Part shown: positions 7,807 to 18,315 of the stretch, piece after piece | Layout: the number at the start of each line of letters is the position of its first letter | Position numbering within the stretch: position 1 is the first letter of the stretch | Origin: Sutterella sp. | GTDB lineage: Bacteria; Pseudomonadota; Gammaproteobacteria; Burkholderiales; Burkholderiaceae_F | Length of the DNA: 35,607 nt | Assembly (NCBI GenBank): GCA_020025915.1 | Contig: JAHHRH010000014.1 | Span: forward strand, 1 to 35,607 | Direction: 5' to 3' | The notes under the pieces: model-generated | What the model saw: only the letters and a program-made list of their open reading frames with translations | Told to the model about the DNA's origin: nothing | Database searches by the model: none | Position numbers and translations under genes: made by a program

Positions 7807-8793
7807 TCATGGAGCAAAATCAACCGTCACAGGTTGCCCCAGACGCAAAACATTGTTTTTATCTTCAAGGTTAAGTCGCACCTCATAGACCAAAGTCGTG
7901 CGCAAGGCTTGCGTGGCGACGGTCTTAGGCGTAAATTCAGCTTCTGACGAGATGTAGCCAACGCGCGCCTTGATGGGCGGTGTGGTATCTGTAGCGACCA
8001 GAGCTTCGGCACCTTCTTTGACATAAGCGAGTTGCGTTTCAGAAACAAAAGCACGCACCCACTTTGGATTCATGATGCTCACGTGATAAACCGCACGCTG
8101 CGCAGAGGTCATGTCGCCGGGTTCCGCTAAACGCGTGCGAATGGTACCCGTAACGGGTGACATAAGCACTGACGCCGTTTCAATCTGATAGTTGAGTGAT
8201 GCCACGACGGCGGCCCCTGCATCGCGAGCAGCTTTCGCTTGACGAATTTCATCAGGACGTAAGCCTGCGGCCTTGAGGTTATACATCGCTAAAGCACTCG
8301 CACGACGCTTTTCAAGGGCCACACGGCGCCAACGCACGTCTTCTAAATTTTGAACCGATGTCGCTTGCGACGCATAGAGCTTTTCTTGACGAGCCTCGGT
8401 CTTTTTAGCAAGTACCAACTCGCTTTCAATGGCCTCGAGTTCAGCCTTAGCCGCTGCCACCTCTTCGTCTCTAAACCCAGCTTCAGCTAAGCGCCACTTC
8501 GCATCAAGCGCTTCAAACTCCGCTTCGGCACGCTGACGTTCAATCTCTAACGCACCCGTATCTAAGCGCCCGATGACGTCCCCTTTTTGAACACTTTCGC
8601 CCTCTTCCTTGGTCAAAGCCGCAATGCGTCCTGCGCCCTCAAAAGCCAAAGACACTTCACGCGCATCCACGCTTCCCCAAGCGATACTCGGCTTCACTTC
8701 TCGGGCTTCTTGCCACGACTTAACCCCATAGCCCGCGGCGCTCAACGCCACGATGCCAAGGATCAAGCCCATGATTTTCTTTTTGTTCGCCAT
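7807..8793 (-). CDS. ybhG: HlyD-family periplasmic adaptor YbhG
   Basis: This membrane-fusion protein of 328 residues (E. coli YbhG has 332) would connect the YbhFSR pump to an outer-membrane channel. An N-terminal membrane anchor (about 7-25) is followed by a split biotinyl-lipoyl domain, a long alpha-hairpin rich in Glu and Ala (about 80-205), and a beta-barrel with the family segment SEAEFTPKTV near residue 285. It is the first gene of the operon ybhG-ybhF-ybhS-ybhR; ybhF starts ten bases after its stop. The TetR regulator CecR that precedes the E. coli operon is absent here: recD lies upstream on the same strand, 109 bases away. Confidence 0.92.
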   Translation of the reverse strand: MANKKKIMGLILGIVALSAAGYGVKSWQEAREVKPSIAWGSVDAREVSLAFEGAGRIAALTKEEGESVQKGDVIGRLDTGALEIERQRAEAEFEALDAKWRLAEAGFRDEEVAAAKAELEAIESELVLAKKTEARQEKLYASQATSVQNLEDVRWRRVALEKRRASALAMYNLKAAGLRPDEIRQAKAARDAGAAVVASLNYQIETASVLMSPVTGTIRTRLAEPGDMTSAQRAVYHVSIMNPKWVRAFVSETQLAYVKEGAEALVATDTTPPIKARVGYISSEAEFTPKTVATQALRTTLVYEVRLNLEDKNNVLRLGQPVTVDFAP

Positions 8794-8902
8794 ACTGACC
8801 TATTGTTACTTGCTCTCAATTGTCACGTGAATGTCCAAAACCACGCGCTTTTTCGTGACCTTGAGATTAACAAACAACCGAAATCTCTTAACGTATGCGT
8901 CC

Positions 8903-10843
8903 TCAGTTTTGAGCCAGCGTAGCCAATCGATCGGCAAGCCCACTCACGCGCTCTGTGCGGCGTTCAGTGGCTGCATCAAGAACCTCTTCGGTACCAAAAA
9001 TCGCGACCGACTTTTTGGTTCGTGTAACGCCTGTATAAAGGAGCTCGCGCGTTGCTAGGCCTGATTCAGCGTTGTCCGGCAAAAAGACCGCGACGTGTTC
9101 AAACTCAGACCCTTGAGACTGATGAATCGTCATGGCATAGGCCACATCGTGGCGCGGCAAGAGTGTGGGCGGAAGGTTCTTCGTGCCATCAAAGTACGCA
9201 CGCAATTCGCCGTTCTCATTAGGCAAAATCAACGCCACGTCCCCATTAAAGACCCCAAGCATATCGTCATTCTGACGAATAATGACTGCTAGCCCTGGAT
9301 AGCGCGTCGAATCATTAAGCCAATGCTTAAAACCTGCCATCAAAAGGCGCGTACGAAGATATTGGTCAGCAAAGGCATTGATCCCCTCAACGCTTTGTGG
9401 TCCTTGACGCTGTGCGCAAAGCGGACGAAAAACTTCAAACGCAGCCCATAGCGCCAAACGACCTTCAGTGAGCATCGTTTCGGTTTTATCTGTGCGCTCC
9501 ACCAAAGCCAGATAGTCAATCAAACGATCAACATAGCGGCTTAGGTGCCCTTCTAACCAGACTCTGGCTTTTTCGGATACCCCCCAATCTTTGTCGCCCA
9601 CAGGCGGCGTCGAATCCCAGTCAATCTGCCAATCGCCTTCGCGCGTCGTCGGGTCTTCAAACAGCGCATGGACTTCAGCACGCGCCTGTGCCTTGGTGAG
9701 ACCGCCTTCATGGTTAATGGCCGAAGCCAAACGCGCAATCACAGAGCCTTCAGCAAAGCGTCGACTCTTTTTGAGTTCAACGGTATGAGCACCTAAAGCA
9801 CCTGCCGATGACGAAATCGCCGCAAAAACAGCCCCAGGCCCCACAGCTGCCAACTGATGCTTATCACCCAAAATAATGACACGCGTGCGTGACGACACTG
9901 CTTCAAATAGGCGAGCCGCCAAATGAATGTCAACCATCGAAGCTTCGTCAATGATAAGGACGTCCGCTGGCAAAGGATTGTCAGCAGAAGGCTTATCGCC
10001 TGAGGCCGTCTTGGTGACGAGCCACTTATGAATCGTGTGCTCGCGCACGTGACGCTTTTCAGTCGCGGTCTGGTCGTCGTCGACCAATGCTTTCATACGC
10101 GGGAAAAAGTGCCCGATCGTCCCTCGGGTCATGAGTTCAATCGACTCACGCATTCGTCCAGTGGCCTTGCCTGTTGGGGCTGCCAAATAGATCATCAGAT
10201 CGGGATTGGCTTCTAACAAACACTCAAGAATCAAGACCACGGTCGTGGTTTTGCCCGTGCCAGGCCCCCCTGAAATCACCGAAAAATGGTTTTCGAGCGC
10301 CAGGCGCACGGCTTTGGTTTGCAAAGGATCCGATTGAAAAGCCGTGGTGAGCTTTTCAACTTGCGCAGCCATCTCAGGCGTTAAAGCGCTCCCTTTGTGA
10401 CTTGCGAGCGTCCAAAGGGCTTTAGCAAGACGCGCTTCTTCAGCAAAAAATCGCGTGAAATATAGACGCGACGCGAGACCGCCCGGCCCTTCGTCAAGCG
10501 TTAAAGGCTGAGTCTGAGCGGACACCTCACCCACGGGTGACATCGCCAAAAGCTGCCACTCGGCCAAATCGGTAAGCTTATCGCGAATGAGCCTATCGAC
10601 CAGGCTGACATCCGCCTCACGATCGTAGCCCCACTTTTTGGCAACTTCATCCAAACTCACACAAACGCTGCCGCGCGCGTCCGCTGTTGCAAAGGCGGCC
10701 ATCATGGCAGCCATAAACTGATGCATTTCGTCATCAAAAGCCTTTTGTCCTCCCTCAATGCGCGCACGATCGCCTAAACGCAAAAGCGCTTCACCTAAAG
10801 CATGTAAGGGACCAACAGCTCCACTACCCAACATCACAGTCAT
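8903..10843 (-). CDS. recD: Exodeoxyribonuclease V alpha subunit RecD
   Basis: This is the 5'-3' helicase subunit of RecBCD, a superfamily 1B motor of up to 646 residues. Walker A is SGGPGTGKTT (191-200), Walker B is LIIDEASMVD, and the late motif AMTIHQSQGSEF is present near residue 570. An N-terminal domain of about 170 residues should contact RecC. It starts three bases after recB stops. The first ATG (10843) directly touches AAAGG, so the second in-frame ATG (10834, MLGSG) with AAGG nine bases upstream may be the true start. It completes the enzyme that unwinds and resects double-strand ends for RecA loading. Confidence 0.95.
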   Translation of the reverse strand: MTVMLGSGAVGPLHALGEALLRLGDRARIEGGQKAFDDEMHQFMAAMMAAFATADARGSVCVSLDEVAKKWGYDREADVSLVDRLIRDKLTDLAEWQLLAMSPVGEVSAQTQPLTLDEGPGGLASRLYFTRFFAEEARLAKALWTLASHKGSALTPEMAAQVEKLTTAFQSDPLQTKAVRLALENHFSVISGGPGTGKTTTVVLILECLLEANPDLMIYLAAPTGKATGRMRESIELMTRGTIGHFFPRMKALVDDDQTATEKRHVREHTIHKWLVTKTASGDKPSADNPLPADVLIIDEASMVDIHLAARLFEAVSSRTRVIILGDKHQLAAVGPGAVFAAISSSAGALGAHTVELKKSRRFAEGSVIARLASAINHEGGLTKAQARAEVHALFEDPTTREGDWQIDWDSTPPVGDKDWGVSEKARVWLEGHLSRYVDRLIDYLALVERTDKTETMLTEGRLALWAAFEVFRPLCAQRQGPQSVEGINAFADQYLRTRLLMAGFKHWLNDSTRYPGLAVIIRQNDDMLGVFNGDVALILPNENGELRAYFDGTKNLPPTLLPRHDVAYAMTIHQSQGSEFEHVAVFLPDNAESGLATRELLYTGVTRTKKSVAIFGTEEVLDAATERRTERVSGLADRLATLAQN

Positions 10844-10846
10844 CCT

Positions 10847-13800
10847 TTATAGAAAGAGCTTATCTAAACGTTCAATCCATTCAGCGGGCACCGGATCATA
10901 GACCACGCCTTGAATATGATTACCTTCACGGATGGCCGTCGCAGAGACGCCGCGCAAGAAAACGTAGCACGCTCCACCAATCAATGCCGGACTAAATGCA
11001 TCCCCTAAACGCACCTTCAAAAAGCGCCTGAGTGCCACTAAATAAATGAGGTACTGCAAGCGATAGTGGTGCACCGTCATTTCGTCTGCCATCACGGGTT
11101 GCGTAAAGTCTTCGGGCGCCATCACAGAACGCGTAATCGCATTACTCTTCCAGTCCAAAATCCAGAATTTACCTTTAGCCCCAAACGCCAAGTCAATAAA
11201 CCCGGTTAAATAACCCGCGAGCTCGTTATCAGCCATGCCGTCTACTGCATAGTCAGGACCAAATTCGGCCAACATGGCTTTGAGTGCTTCGGTCGTGAGG
11301 CCTTCACGCAAATGTAATAAGAAAGGCATTTCTGAACTTCGTGCCGACATCGAAACGTCACGCAAATAAATGCCTGGCAAGATTTCGGCATTCACGACGT
11401 CGTAGAGCATTTGCGCTGCGGCCGAAACTGCTTCTTCACGTGCCGTATCGTCATCAAACGACAAGAAGGCCTCAATCATGCGCTGGGCAATCCGTCGACG
11501 AACGTCATTGGCTTCAGGCGTATCGGGGGCGATTTCAGTAAAGTCGGCGACTTCTAGCATATTGTGTAGACAGTCACCGGCCTTAGTACCACGCGGAAAA
11601 GCCATGATACCCGTGAGTTTGGCAGGCTTCTTTTTGGAGCCATACCAACCGATCGCCATATCGTCATCGGTAACCGTGCGATTGATAGACGAAAAGCTAC
11701 TGATACGCCATGAGGGCTGAATGGGTTTGGGCTCGTCATAATCAAAGTCCGTCAGCATGTGCGTGACGGGATTCGCCGAAAGGCTCGTACGGCGCGAGAG
11801 TTTTTCGTTGATGTCCAAAATCACAAAGCCAGGCTCTTCTGCGGCCAATGTCTGCAAGCGTTCAATGACCGCTTTTTGGTCGATCTTTACTGACCCGTTT
11901 AAAGCCATAAAGAACGCATTCTCGAGCCATGTTTTTGCCCACACGCGAGGCGCTTCACTCAGCCCCCACTTGACTAAATCTGCACCCTCGACGGCAAGCG
12001 TTCCTTTGTTGGCTTTTTGGGGCGCCACCACTACCAAATGCGAGACCGCACGCGTCATCCCAACGTAAGCCAAACGCACCTTTTCCTCGAGGCGCTTCGC
12101 TATATGCGCTGAGGTTTCACTCAGCTTTTTGTGCCCCAAGAGAATCGTCATGCCTTGGGGCGTACTCTCTTTATAAAGTAAGTCTTTATCCTTTCCGCCT
12201 AGATTCAACTTTTCGGCATGAGGCAAATACACAATCGGGTACTGAAGACCTTTACTAGCATGAATCGTTTCAACCGTAACGAGGTTGGCGTCAGACGCTA
12301 AGCGTAGGCGACGTTCTTCAGGTGTACTCGTTGACGACGCACGAACCTGCTCAAACCAGGCCAATAAGCTCGAAGGCGTCGTGTACTGACGGCCTGCCTC
12401 ATGCAAAAGTTCCAAAATATGGGCGTAGTTCACCAAACGCGATTCACCCTCTTCAATCGGCAACAAGCGTTCGGCCACGTTTTGTGTTTCAAAGAGATAA
12501 GCAAAGGCCGCTGCCACACCAGCACGATGCCACCGTTCAACCCCTTTTTCAAAAACAAGACGTAACGTCGTGCGACGTGCTTCATCATCGGTCAAGATGT
12601 CTGAGAGCTTGTCACCCAAAAAGCGCGTGGTACGTGCCGCAGCCATCACCTTTTCGTTACTCGGTGACTCAAAGGCATGAAGAAGTCGAACGATTTCGTC
12701 AGCCTCTTCGGTTTGAAAAACATCCCCTTGACTACGCATGGCGACGCGCACTTGTCGTTGAGCTAGCGCCTTACGGATGGCGGTAACGTGTTCTCGCTGT
12801 TGAATCAAGATCGCAATGTCGCCAGGCATCACGGCACGTAAAGGCACCGTAACCTCATCGACCTCAACCGAACCAATCACCTCGTCATGAGGACCCGCTG
12901 CAATCCCCATTTGTTTATAACGACCTTGGGCAATCAAGTGTGCAATATCGTCCGCAATCGTTTCAGCCGTCACGACGCCAATATCATCGACGCCGTAGTA
13001 AGACGTCCACCACTCTAATGCTGGCGCCTCTTGCCAAACGCCGCCAATCAGTTCAAAAAGGCCATACACCTTCGAATTGGTCTTGACGGGTTCATAGCCC
13101 AAGTCATGACGCAAAAACGCACTTTCGGTGGGATGCTTAAAAAACGCGTTGACCGCATTCATGAGTTTGGGGCATGAGCGGAAGTTTTTCTCAAGTCTCG
13201 CGTGATGACGAATGAGCGCCTTGGCACGCATATAGGTATCCAAGTCTGCCGATCTAAAGCTATAAATGGCTTGCTTAGGGTCACCCACAAAAAAGAGCGC
13301 GCGTGATGCGCTTGATGCCTCTTCATTTTCTGGAACCTGCAAAAAGAGCTGATTAAAGATCTCAAATTGCACAGGGTCCGTATCTTGAAATTCGTCAATC
13401 AAAACACCACGATAGGCCTCACGAATGCTTTGTGCAAACTTGCCATCTGTATCGTTTTGAAGAGCCCACCAGAGGTCTGAAAGTAAATCGTCAAAGGTCC
13501 CCGTACGGGTTGAGCGCTTAAGGTCACGTAACGCCTGAGGCGCTTCTTGAACGAAAGCCTCTAAAACAGGGAGCACGCAAGGGTCTGATTCTCCGATATC
13601 AATCGTGCGTGGTGCGAGCGCAACCGGAATCGCCGTCAAGGTCTCTAATTTCTTTTCCCAATCAACCCCCGTCATGATCTCACGACGAACCTCGTCGGTC
13701 GGGGCATTGGCTAATGCACGACGCAAAAAGTCTTCAACCACTTGCTGACGTAAGGGCAAATCATCGTCTGAATACTCACGATCAAAGTACCCTGAAGACG

Positions 13801-14491
13801 TAAAAACATGGTTCGTCAACGTTCTTTGGCAAAAGCCATGAATCGTCGAAATTGAGGCGTCATCAAAACTTGCCATCGCCGCACGAAGGCGCTTGATGGC
13901 CTCCGTCTGATCACGTCCTTCGTCAGTCCAACGTGCTGCCTGCGTCACGATCATGCTGTCCACATCAGAGGCACCCAAGTGACCCGTCAAAAAGCCTAGC
14001 ATTTCACTCAAATGGTCACGAATACGGGTTTTGAGTTCAGCCGTTGCTGCACGCGTAAAGGTCACAACGAGGAGCTTTTCGATCGGCATCTTTTCTTCAA
14101 CAATCAAACGTAAGACGAGGTGCTTGATCGAAAAGGTTTTACCAGTCCCCGCGGACGCTTCTAAAAGCGTGGGTGTTGTAAGCGACGCCGTCACCACGTC
14201 AAAGGCGGGCGTCACGCCAGCGCTCACCTTAGCCCCATCAACGGGATCAATGGCTTTGGTCGTTTCGGGCTCTGGAGGTGCCTTGGGTGTTTCGGGGACG
14301 ACGAGCGTTTCTACAGAGTCCATCACCATAGATGAAGCCATCGAAGACTCCACTGCCTCGTCGTCCATGGGCGGTATATCAGCCATGGCGTCGCAAGCGA
14401 CCAAGCTCGCATTACCTTCGGTAGCTACGGCGCCTACATCGTCGTCACTCATCGGCGGGACATCATCAAACATTGAATCACTTGGCTTCAT
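10847..14491 (-). CDS. recB: Exodeoxyribonuclease V beta subunit RecB with an acidic N-terminal extension
   Basis: This is the 3'-5' helicase and nuclease subunit of RecBCD, 1214 residues. Walker A (EASAGTGKTF) lies at 111-120, LIDEFQDTDPVQ carries Walker B, and ETIHASKGLQYPIVYLP is a late helicase motif. The C-terminal nuclease domain keeps GFIDLAF, the catalytic ILDWKSN and the downstream LQYLIYLVAL segment. In E. coli RecB the Walker A motif lies near residue 25, so about 90 residues are added at the N-terminus. This extension is acidic, low in complexity, and contains a duplicated motif, DDVPPMSDDD (9-18) and ADIPPMDDEA (37-46). The start codon overlaps the recC stop (ATGA), so translation is coupled. 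Confidence 0.95.
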   Translation of the reverse strand: MKPSDSMFDDVPPMSDDDVGAVATEGNASLVACDAMADIPPMDDEAVESSMASSMVMDSVETLVVPETPKAPPEPETTKAIDPVDGAKVSAGVTPAFDVVTASLTTPTLLEASAGTGKTFSIKHLVLRLIVEEKMPIEKLLVVTFTRAATAELKTRIRDHLSEMLGFLTGHLGASDVDSMIVTQAARWTDEGRDQTEAIKRLRAAMASFDDASISTIHGFCQRTLTNHVFTSSGYFDREYSDDDLPLRQQVVEDFLRRALANAPTDEVRREIMTGVDWEKKLETLTAIPVALAPRTIDIGESDPCVLPVLEAFVQEAPQALRDLKRSTRTGTFDDLLSDLWWALQNDTDGKFAQSIREAYRGVLIDEFQDTDPVQFEIFNQLFLQVPENEEASSASRALFFVGDPKQAIYSFRSADLDTYMRAKALIRHHARLEKNFRSCPKLMNAVNAFFKHPTESAFLRHDLGYEPVKTNSKVYGLFELIGGVWQEAPALEWWTSYYGVDDIGVVTAETIADDIAHLIAQGRYKQMGIAAGPHDEVIGSVEVDEVTVPLRAVMPGDIAILIQQREHVTAIRKALAQRQVRVAMRSQGDVFQTEEADEIVRLLHAFESPSNEKVMAAARTTRFLGDKLSDILTDDEARRTTLRLVFEKGVERWHRAGVAAAFAYLFETQNVAERLLPIEEGESRLVNYAHILELLHEAGRQYTTPSSLLAWFEQVRASSTSTPEERRLRLASDANLVTVETIHASKGLQYPIVYLPHAEKLNLGGKDKDLLYKESTPQGMTILLGHKKLSETSAHIAKRLEEKVRLAYVGMTRAVSHLVVVAPQKANKGTLAVEGADLVKWGLSEAPRVWAKTWLENAFFMALNGSVKIDQKAVIERLQTLAAEEPGFVILDINEKLSRRTSLSANPVTHMLTDFDYDEPKPIQPSWRISSFSSINRTVTDDDMAIGWYGSKKKPAKLTGIMAFPRGTKAGDCLHNMLEVADFTEIAPDTPEANDVRRRIAQRMIEAFLSFDDDTAREEAVSAAAQMLYDVVNAEILPGIYLRDVSMSARSSEMPFLLHLREGLTTEALKAMLAEFGPDYAVDGMADNELAGYLTGFIDLAFGAKGKFWILDWKSNAITRSVMAPEDFTQPVMADEMTVHHYRLQYLIYLVALRRFLKVRLGDAFSPALIGGACYVFLRGVSATAIREGNHIQGVVYDPVPAEWIERLDKLFL

Positions 14492-17400
14492 TTATCGGCC
14501 TCCGTCGGCGCCTCATTGGTCGGCTGACAAAAATCTTTAGGTAAGGTCAAAGAACGATTTTCTTCAAGCATCGCAAACCTTAATAGCACTTCGAGGTCAA
14601 GTTTCACAGTGTCATACGCACCTTGGGCATTTCCCATCACAAAGTTCGGTAACATGGTGCTCAACGCCTTTTCGCGTTCATGCGTGATCGACTGCGCCTC
14701 TTCAAGATGTCGACCGCGCCACAAGATTTGGTCTGCGCGTTGGTCGGGCGTGCCGCTCTGAGAAAAAAGCTGACCATTAAAGTCGGTACCAATCAAAGGG
14801 CTTTGCGAGCGAGCCAAATACGGAATCATGAAGAGACGCAAGAAGTCTTTGGCAAGCGTGGCGTCGCAAGTGGGGAGCTGCAACAGCACCAAACCATGCT
14901 CATCAGCATTCTCTTTTTTCAAGAGCTTTTGAAGGTTCTTATCCCACATGCAGACAAGCCATGCTTCATGGATTTCGTCCGCGGCACAGGCTACAAGATA
15001 AGTTAAGAGTTCTCGCAGAATTGAGAGACTCGACGATTTGGAAGCACTCAAACGCACCAAACGTCGGCACCCGTCTTTGACATAGATCCCTTTCAGGCGT
15101 GCCAAGAGGTGAGGCATATCGTTACCCAAATCAAGGTCTACATCGATATCGTCGACGGGTGTGTCAACCGCCAACGTTTGATGGTATTGGTAGAGCGCCT
15201 GACCAAACGCCGTATCCGCCTCTCCAAACCATTCGCGCACCCCTTGTGCCCCATACAAGGGGTTCGCTTTGACACAGGTGTCCCATGCTTCGGCCGTACA
15301 CCCGGCTAAGAAAGCTTGATAGGCATCATAACGACGCTTCCAGCGTCCTAACCCCGTTTCTTCAGGCAACAAACCTTCGGTTGCGCATTCATCTTGCGCT
15401 TCTAACCAAATGCCCGCCGCTCCTAAAGTGCGTGTTGAAGGCTTTTTCCAAAAGTCGACCAAGGCACGTAATGTGACCGTTTGCATCGGTTGATCTTTGA
15501 GCCCCGTATCCGCAAAGACAGGATCGGCCTCACTATAGTCGGACGCCATGGCTTTTTGGACAGCCTCAAATAAATGCTTATCGTGACTACGCCAATCGCG
15601 ATTGCCATACATAAAGTTCGATTGCGAGAAGGCGTTGAGTGGCACCGTCACCGTGAGTTGGTCAGCCACCTGACGGCGCTCGTCTCGATTGTCGGTAAAG
15701 TCGAGCAACCAATCACGTAGTTCTTGGGCAACAATAGAAGGTTGACGTTCGTTCGCGACTTCGCCAGTACCGCAAACATACGAAATCAAGAAACGGTCGC
15801 GTGCGGCTAACAATAAGTCTAAGAAGACATTGCGATTATCCACTCGACTATCGCGATCGCCTCGACGGGGCGCGACCGCCATCAAGTCAAATTCATGTCG
15901 ACGCATGGTACCCGGGAACGAACAATCGTCGTTGAGCCCCACGATGGCAATGATGCGATAAGGCAATGGACGCAACTGTGACATGCCTGTGAGGGTCACT
16001 CGGTTGCTAGGCAAACCGCCGCCCGGGGCCATCTCTAATTGCGACTCTACGGACGACATAAAGAGGTCAAAAGGCACCGCCATGGATGTCTCCCCAAAGC
16101 TTACGCGTTCAATGTCTTCACGCACAGCCACTGCGGCCTGGCGCACACGATTAAAACCATTCCCCTCTTCTTTAAAGAGTAACGTCATCGCATCCATGAG
16201 CCAAGCCATCCACTCACTCGCGGTAGCTGACTCGACAATACGCGTTCGAAAAGCTTCTAAATAGGTCGACAGACGTGCCAGGGCATCCAATAAGACAGGG
16301 CGGTCGCCCACAGAGGTCCACCCTCGTTCTTCTGTCCCTACGACTGGGAGCGTATCAAATAAGGGGGTCGATACGTCGTTTGGCAAGCAAAAGCCGAGCG
16401 TCAAGCGTTCAATTGCACGTGCGAGCGTCATGTCTTTTGCAACCGCAAAGGTAACTGGATCGAGTGTATTGAGATGCGCGTCAGAGAGCCCGTATCGATA
16501 ACCTGCCGTACGTAACCACATTTCAATCGTGGGCATATCGTCGCTAGTTAAACCGAATTTGCTTGCGACGGGCGGCAACGAAATCCAGGCCATCAGCACT
16601 TCGCGAGTCGCACGACCTGTGAGCAATTTGCCTAGCCCCAGCACAGCCTGGGCAGCTTGGTCACCATCTAAATAGGAGAGTCCAGAAATACGCCAGTCAA
16701 TCCGCGCATCAGCTGGTTGGCTTTCAAAGACCTTTTCCATCAAAGGCGCCGTCGCCGACAAATCGGGCGTCACAATTAAGACATCGTCTGGTCTTAAGCT
16801 AGGATCCTCACGGAATCGCGCCTGCAACCAATCGATCAAAGCCTCAAGCTCACGCGTTGCCGTGGGCGCACGCATGAATTGTAAAGAGCGGTCTTCTGGG
16901 TCAAAAAGTGGTGCTCCATCAGCGGTCAGTTTGAGGTCAGGATTGAGATTCAAAATCGAATCCTGAATACGACGCAATAATCGCGGATCACGCGACTCCA
17001 AATAGTAACTTTGGTTTTCAACCGTCGTATCAGGCTGCAGACGTTGATCCTGCAAGCGCCCTGCAAAGGAGGCTAAAAAATGACGTTGTTGCGCCACTAC
17101 GGGCGCTTGACCTTTTGGCAAGTCAAGTTCGGTGAGTTGTACGCCAGTGTCGGGCGCTGCGGTATAGCGCCACAAACGATCAATATTGGCACGTGTCGAA
17201 AGACCGTTATTGGCCAAGATTGGATGACCTACCTCATGGTGACTATCATCACTCATTTCACCACCTTTGGCTTCCCAATTAAAGAGTCGCTGAGGCACCA
17301 AGTCAAACCAATATTCGCTCGTGGGGTTTAATAAGTAAAACCATACGTCGCGACCAGAAAGTGCAAAAGCCTTCAAAATCGGCAACATCAAGGGTGGCAC

Positions 17401-18150
17401 CACAAAGGGTGCAAAGACATGCAGGACTTGAGGCAATTTCACCGTATAGCCATTGGCTAAAGAGACCTCGGGCTGAGCTTGACTTTCAGCCAAACGGCGT
17501 AGCATCTCTGGATAATCTTCCAAAAACTGACGACCGCGCCAAGCAGGGTGCTCAGCCAACAATCGTAATAAATCTCGTTGCCACACAAAGTCAGGATGCT
17601 TTTCGAGTTTTTCTTTTTCTCGCTTTCCTTCGTCGCCGTTAGGTAAAAGCGTCGGATGTAACCCTAACCAATCCAAGACCCAATCTAAACGATAGGTCGC
17701 ATAAACCACAAAGGTCTGCGTAATATGACGCACTAATCGCCAAATATCATCGTCAGTTTTACCTTCAAGATAATGCGCTAAAGGCTCATGCCCCGTTTGC
17801 GCACGAAAGCTTTGAGGGCCTACTTCACGCAAAATCTGCCAAATCATCCAGTCAGCTTCGTTACCTAAGATGTTGGCCATGGGTTCTTTAGAAAAAAAGC
17901 CCATCCATGCCGACAACAGCATGAAGTCGATCCCGGCACAGACACCATCTCGAGCCGCAATGGCCTTGGTGAGATCGTGCCCCACAGCACGATTAGGTAC
18001 GATGACTGGAACCTTTTCAAAGGCTTTAGTAAATAACGCGTCGGGTGACGTTTTGTCGTCAATCCCGCCATCAACACCCAGCGCTTCAACGTTATGAAGC
18101 AACACGGCACGAAGGACTTCGTAGCTATTACTGTAGACGGTATGAATCAT
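14488..18150 (-). CDS. recC: Exodeoxyribonuclease V gamma subunit RecC
   Basis: This is the Chi-recognition scaffold of RecBCD, 1220 residues, slightly longer than the E. coli protein (1122). It begins MIHTVYSNSYEVL and shows the RecC pattern of an inactive helicase fold: VPNRAVGHDLTKAIA near residue 50, YVVFAPFVVPPLMLPIL-like core segments, MSQLRPLPYRIIAIVGLNDD near residue 730 and DRDSRVDNRNVFLDLLLAARD near 765. The order recC-recB-recD resembles Enterobacteria but lacks the intervening ptrA protease gene. Overlap and 3-base spacing indicate one transcript for all three. A -10-like TACAAT sits 52 bases upstream of the start. Confidence 0.95.
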   Translation of the reverse strand: MIHTVYSNSYEVLRAVLLHNVEALGVDGGIDDKTSPDALFTKAFEKVPVIVPNRAVGHDLTKAIAARDGVCAGIDFMLLSAWMGFFSKEPMANILGNEADWMIWQILREVGPQSFRAQTGHEPLAHYLEGKTDDDIWRLVRHITQTFVVYATYRLDWVLDWLGLHPTLLPNGDEGKREKEKLEKHPDFVWQRDLLRLLAEHPAWRGRQFLEDYPEMLRRLAESQAQPEVSLANGYTVKLPQVLHVFAPFVVPPLMLPILKAFALSGRDVWFYLLNPTSEYWFDLVPQRLFNWEAKGGEMSDDSHHEVGHPILANNGLSTRANIDRLWRYTAAPDTGVQLTELDLPKGQAPVVAQQRHFLASFAGRLQDQRLQPDTTVENQSYYLESRDPRLLRRIQDSILNLNPDLKLTADGAPLFDPEDRSLQFMRAPTATRELEALIDWLQARFREDPSLRPDDVLIVTPDLSATAPLMEKVFESQPADARIDWRISGLSYLDGDQAAQAVLGLGKLLTGRATREVLMAWISLPPVASKFGLTSDDMPTIEMWLRTAGYRYGLSDAHLNTLDPVTFAVAKDMTLARAIERLTLGFCLPNDVSTPLFDTLPVVGTEERGWTSVGDRPVLLDALARLSTYLEAFRTRIVESATASEWMAWLMDAMTLLFKEEGNGFNRVRQAAVAVREDIERVSFGETSMAVPFDLFMSSVESQLEMAPGGGLPSNRVTLTGMSQLRPLPYRIIAIVGLNDDCSFPGTMRRHEFDLMAVAPRRGDRDSRVDNRNVFLDLLLAARDRFLISYVCGTGEVANERQPSIVAQELRDWLLDFTDNRDERRQVADQLTVTVPLNAFSQSNFMYGNRDWRSHDKHLFEAVQKAMASDYSEADPVFADTGLKDQPMQTVTLRALVDFWKKPSTRTLGAAGIWLEAQDECATEGLLPEETGLGRWKRRYDAYQAFLAGCTAEAWDTCVKANPLYGAQGVREWFGEADTAFGQALYQYHQTLAVDTPVDDIDVDLDLGNDMPHLLARLKGIYVKDGCRRLVRLSASKSSSLSILRELLTYLVACAADEIHEAWLVCMWDKNLQKLLKKENADEHGLVLLQLPTCDATLAKDFLRLFMIPYLARSQSPLIGTDFNGQLFSQSGTPDQRADQILWRGRHLEEAQSITHEREKALSTMLPNFVMGNAQGAYDTVKLDLEVLLRFAMLEENRSLTLPKDFCQPTNEAPTEADK

Positions 18151-18201
18151 GGAATGCTCAACGAATACGATTAGACCGAAACGAGAGAAAAACGTCTTTC
18201 G

Positions 18202-18207
18202 ATTGTA
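18202..18207 (-). promoter_or_regulatory. Possible -10 element of the recCBD operon
   Basis: The minus strand reads GCTACAATCG, a near-consensus -10 hexamer. Transcription would start near 18195, 45 bases before recC. No clear -35 box is visible. Confidence 0.35.
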
Positions 18208-18315
18208 GCGAATTTTATGCCACAGCCTATGATCGCATAACGTCCGTCAAATTGTGACGCAACGAAAACTGTAACACGAAAGAATCTGTGTTGAGCTTGA
18301 TGGGATTATGTCTCT

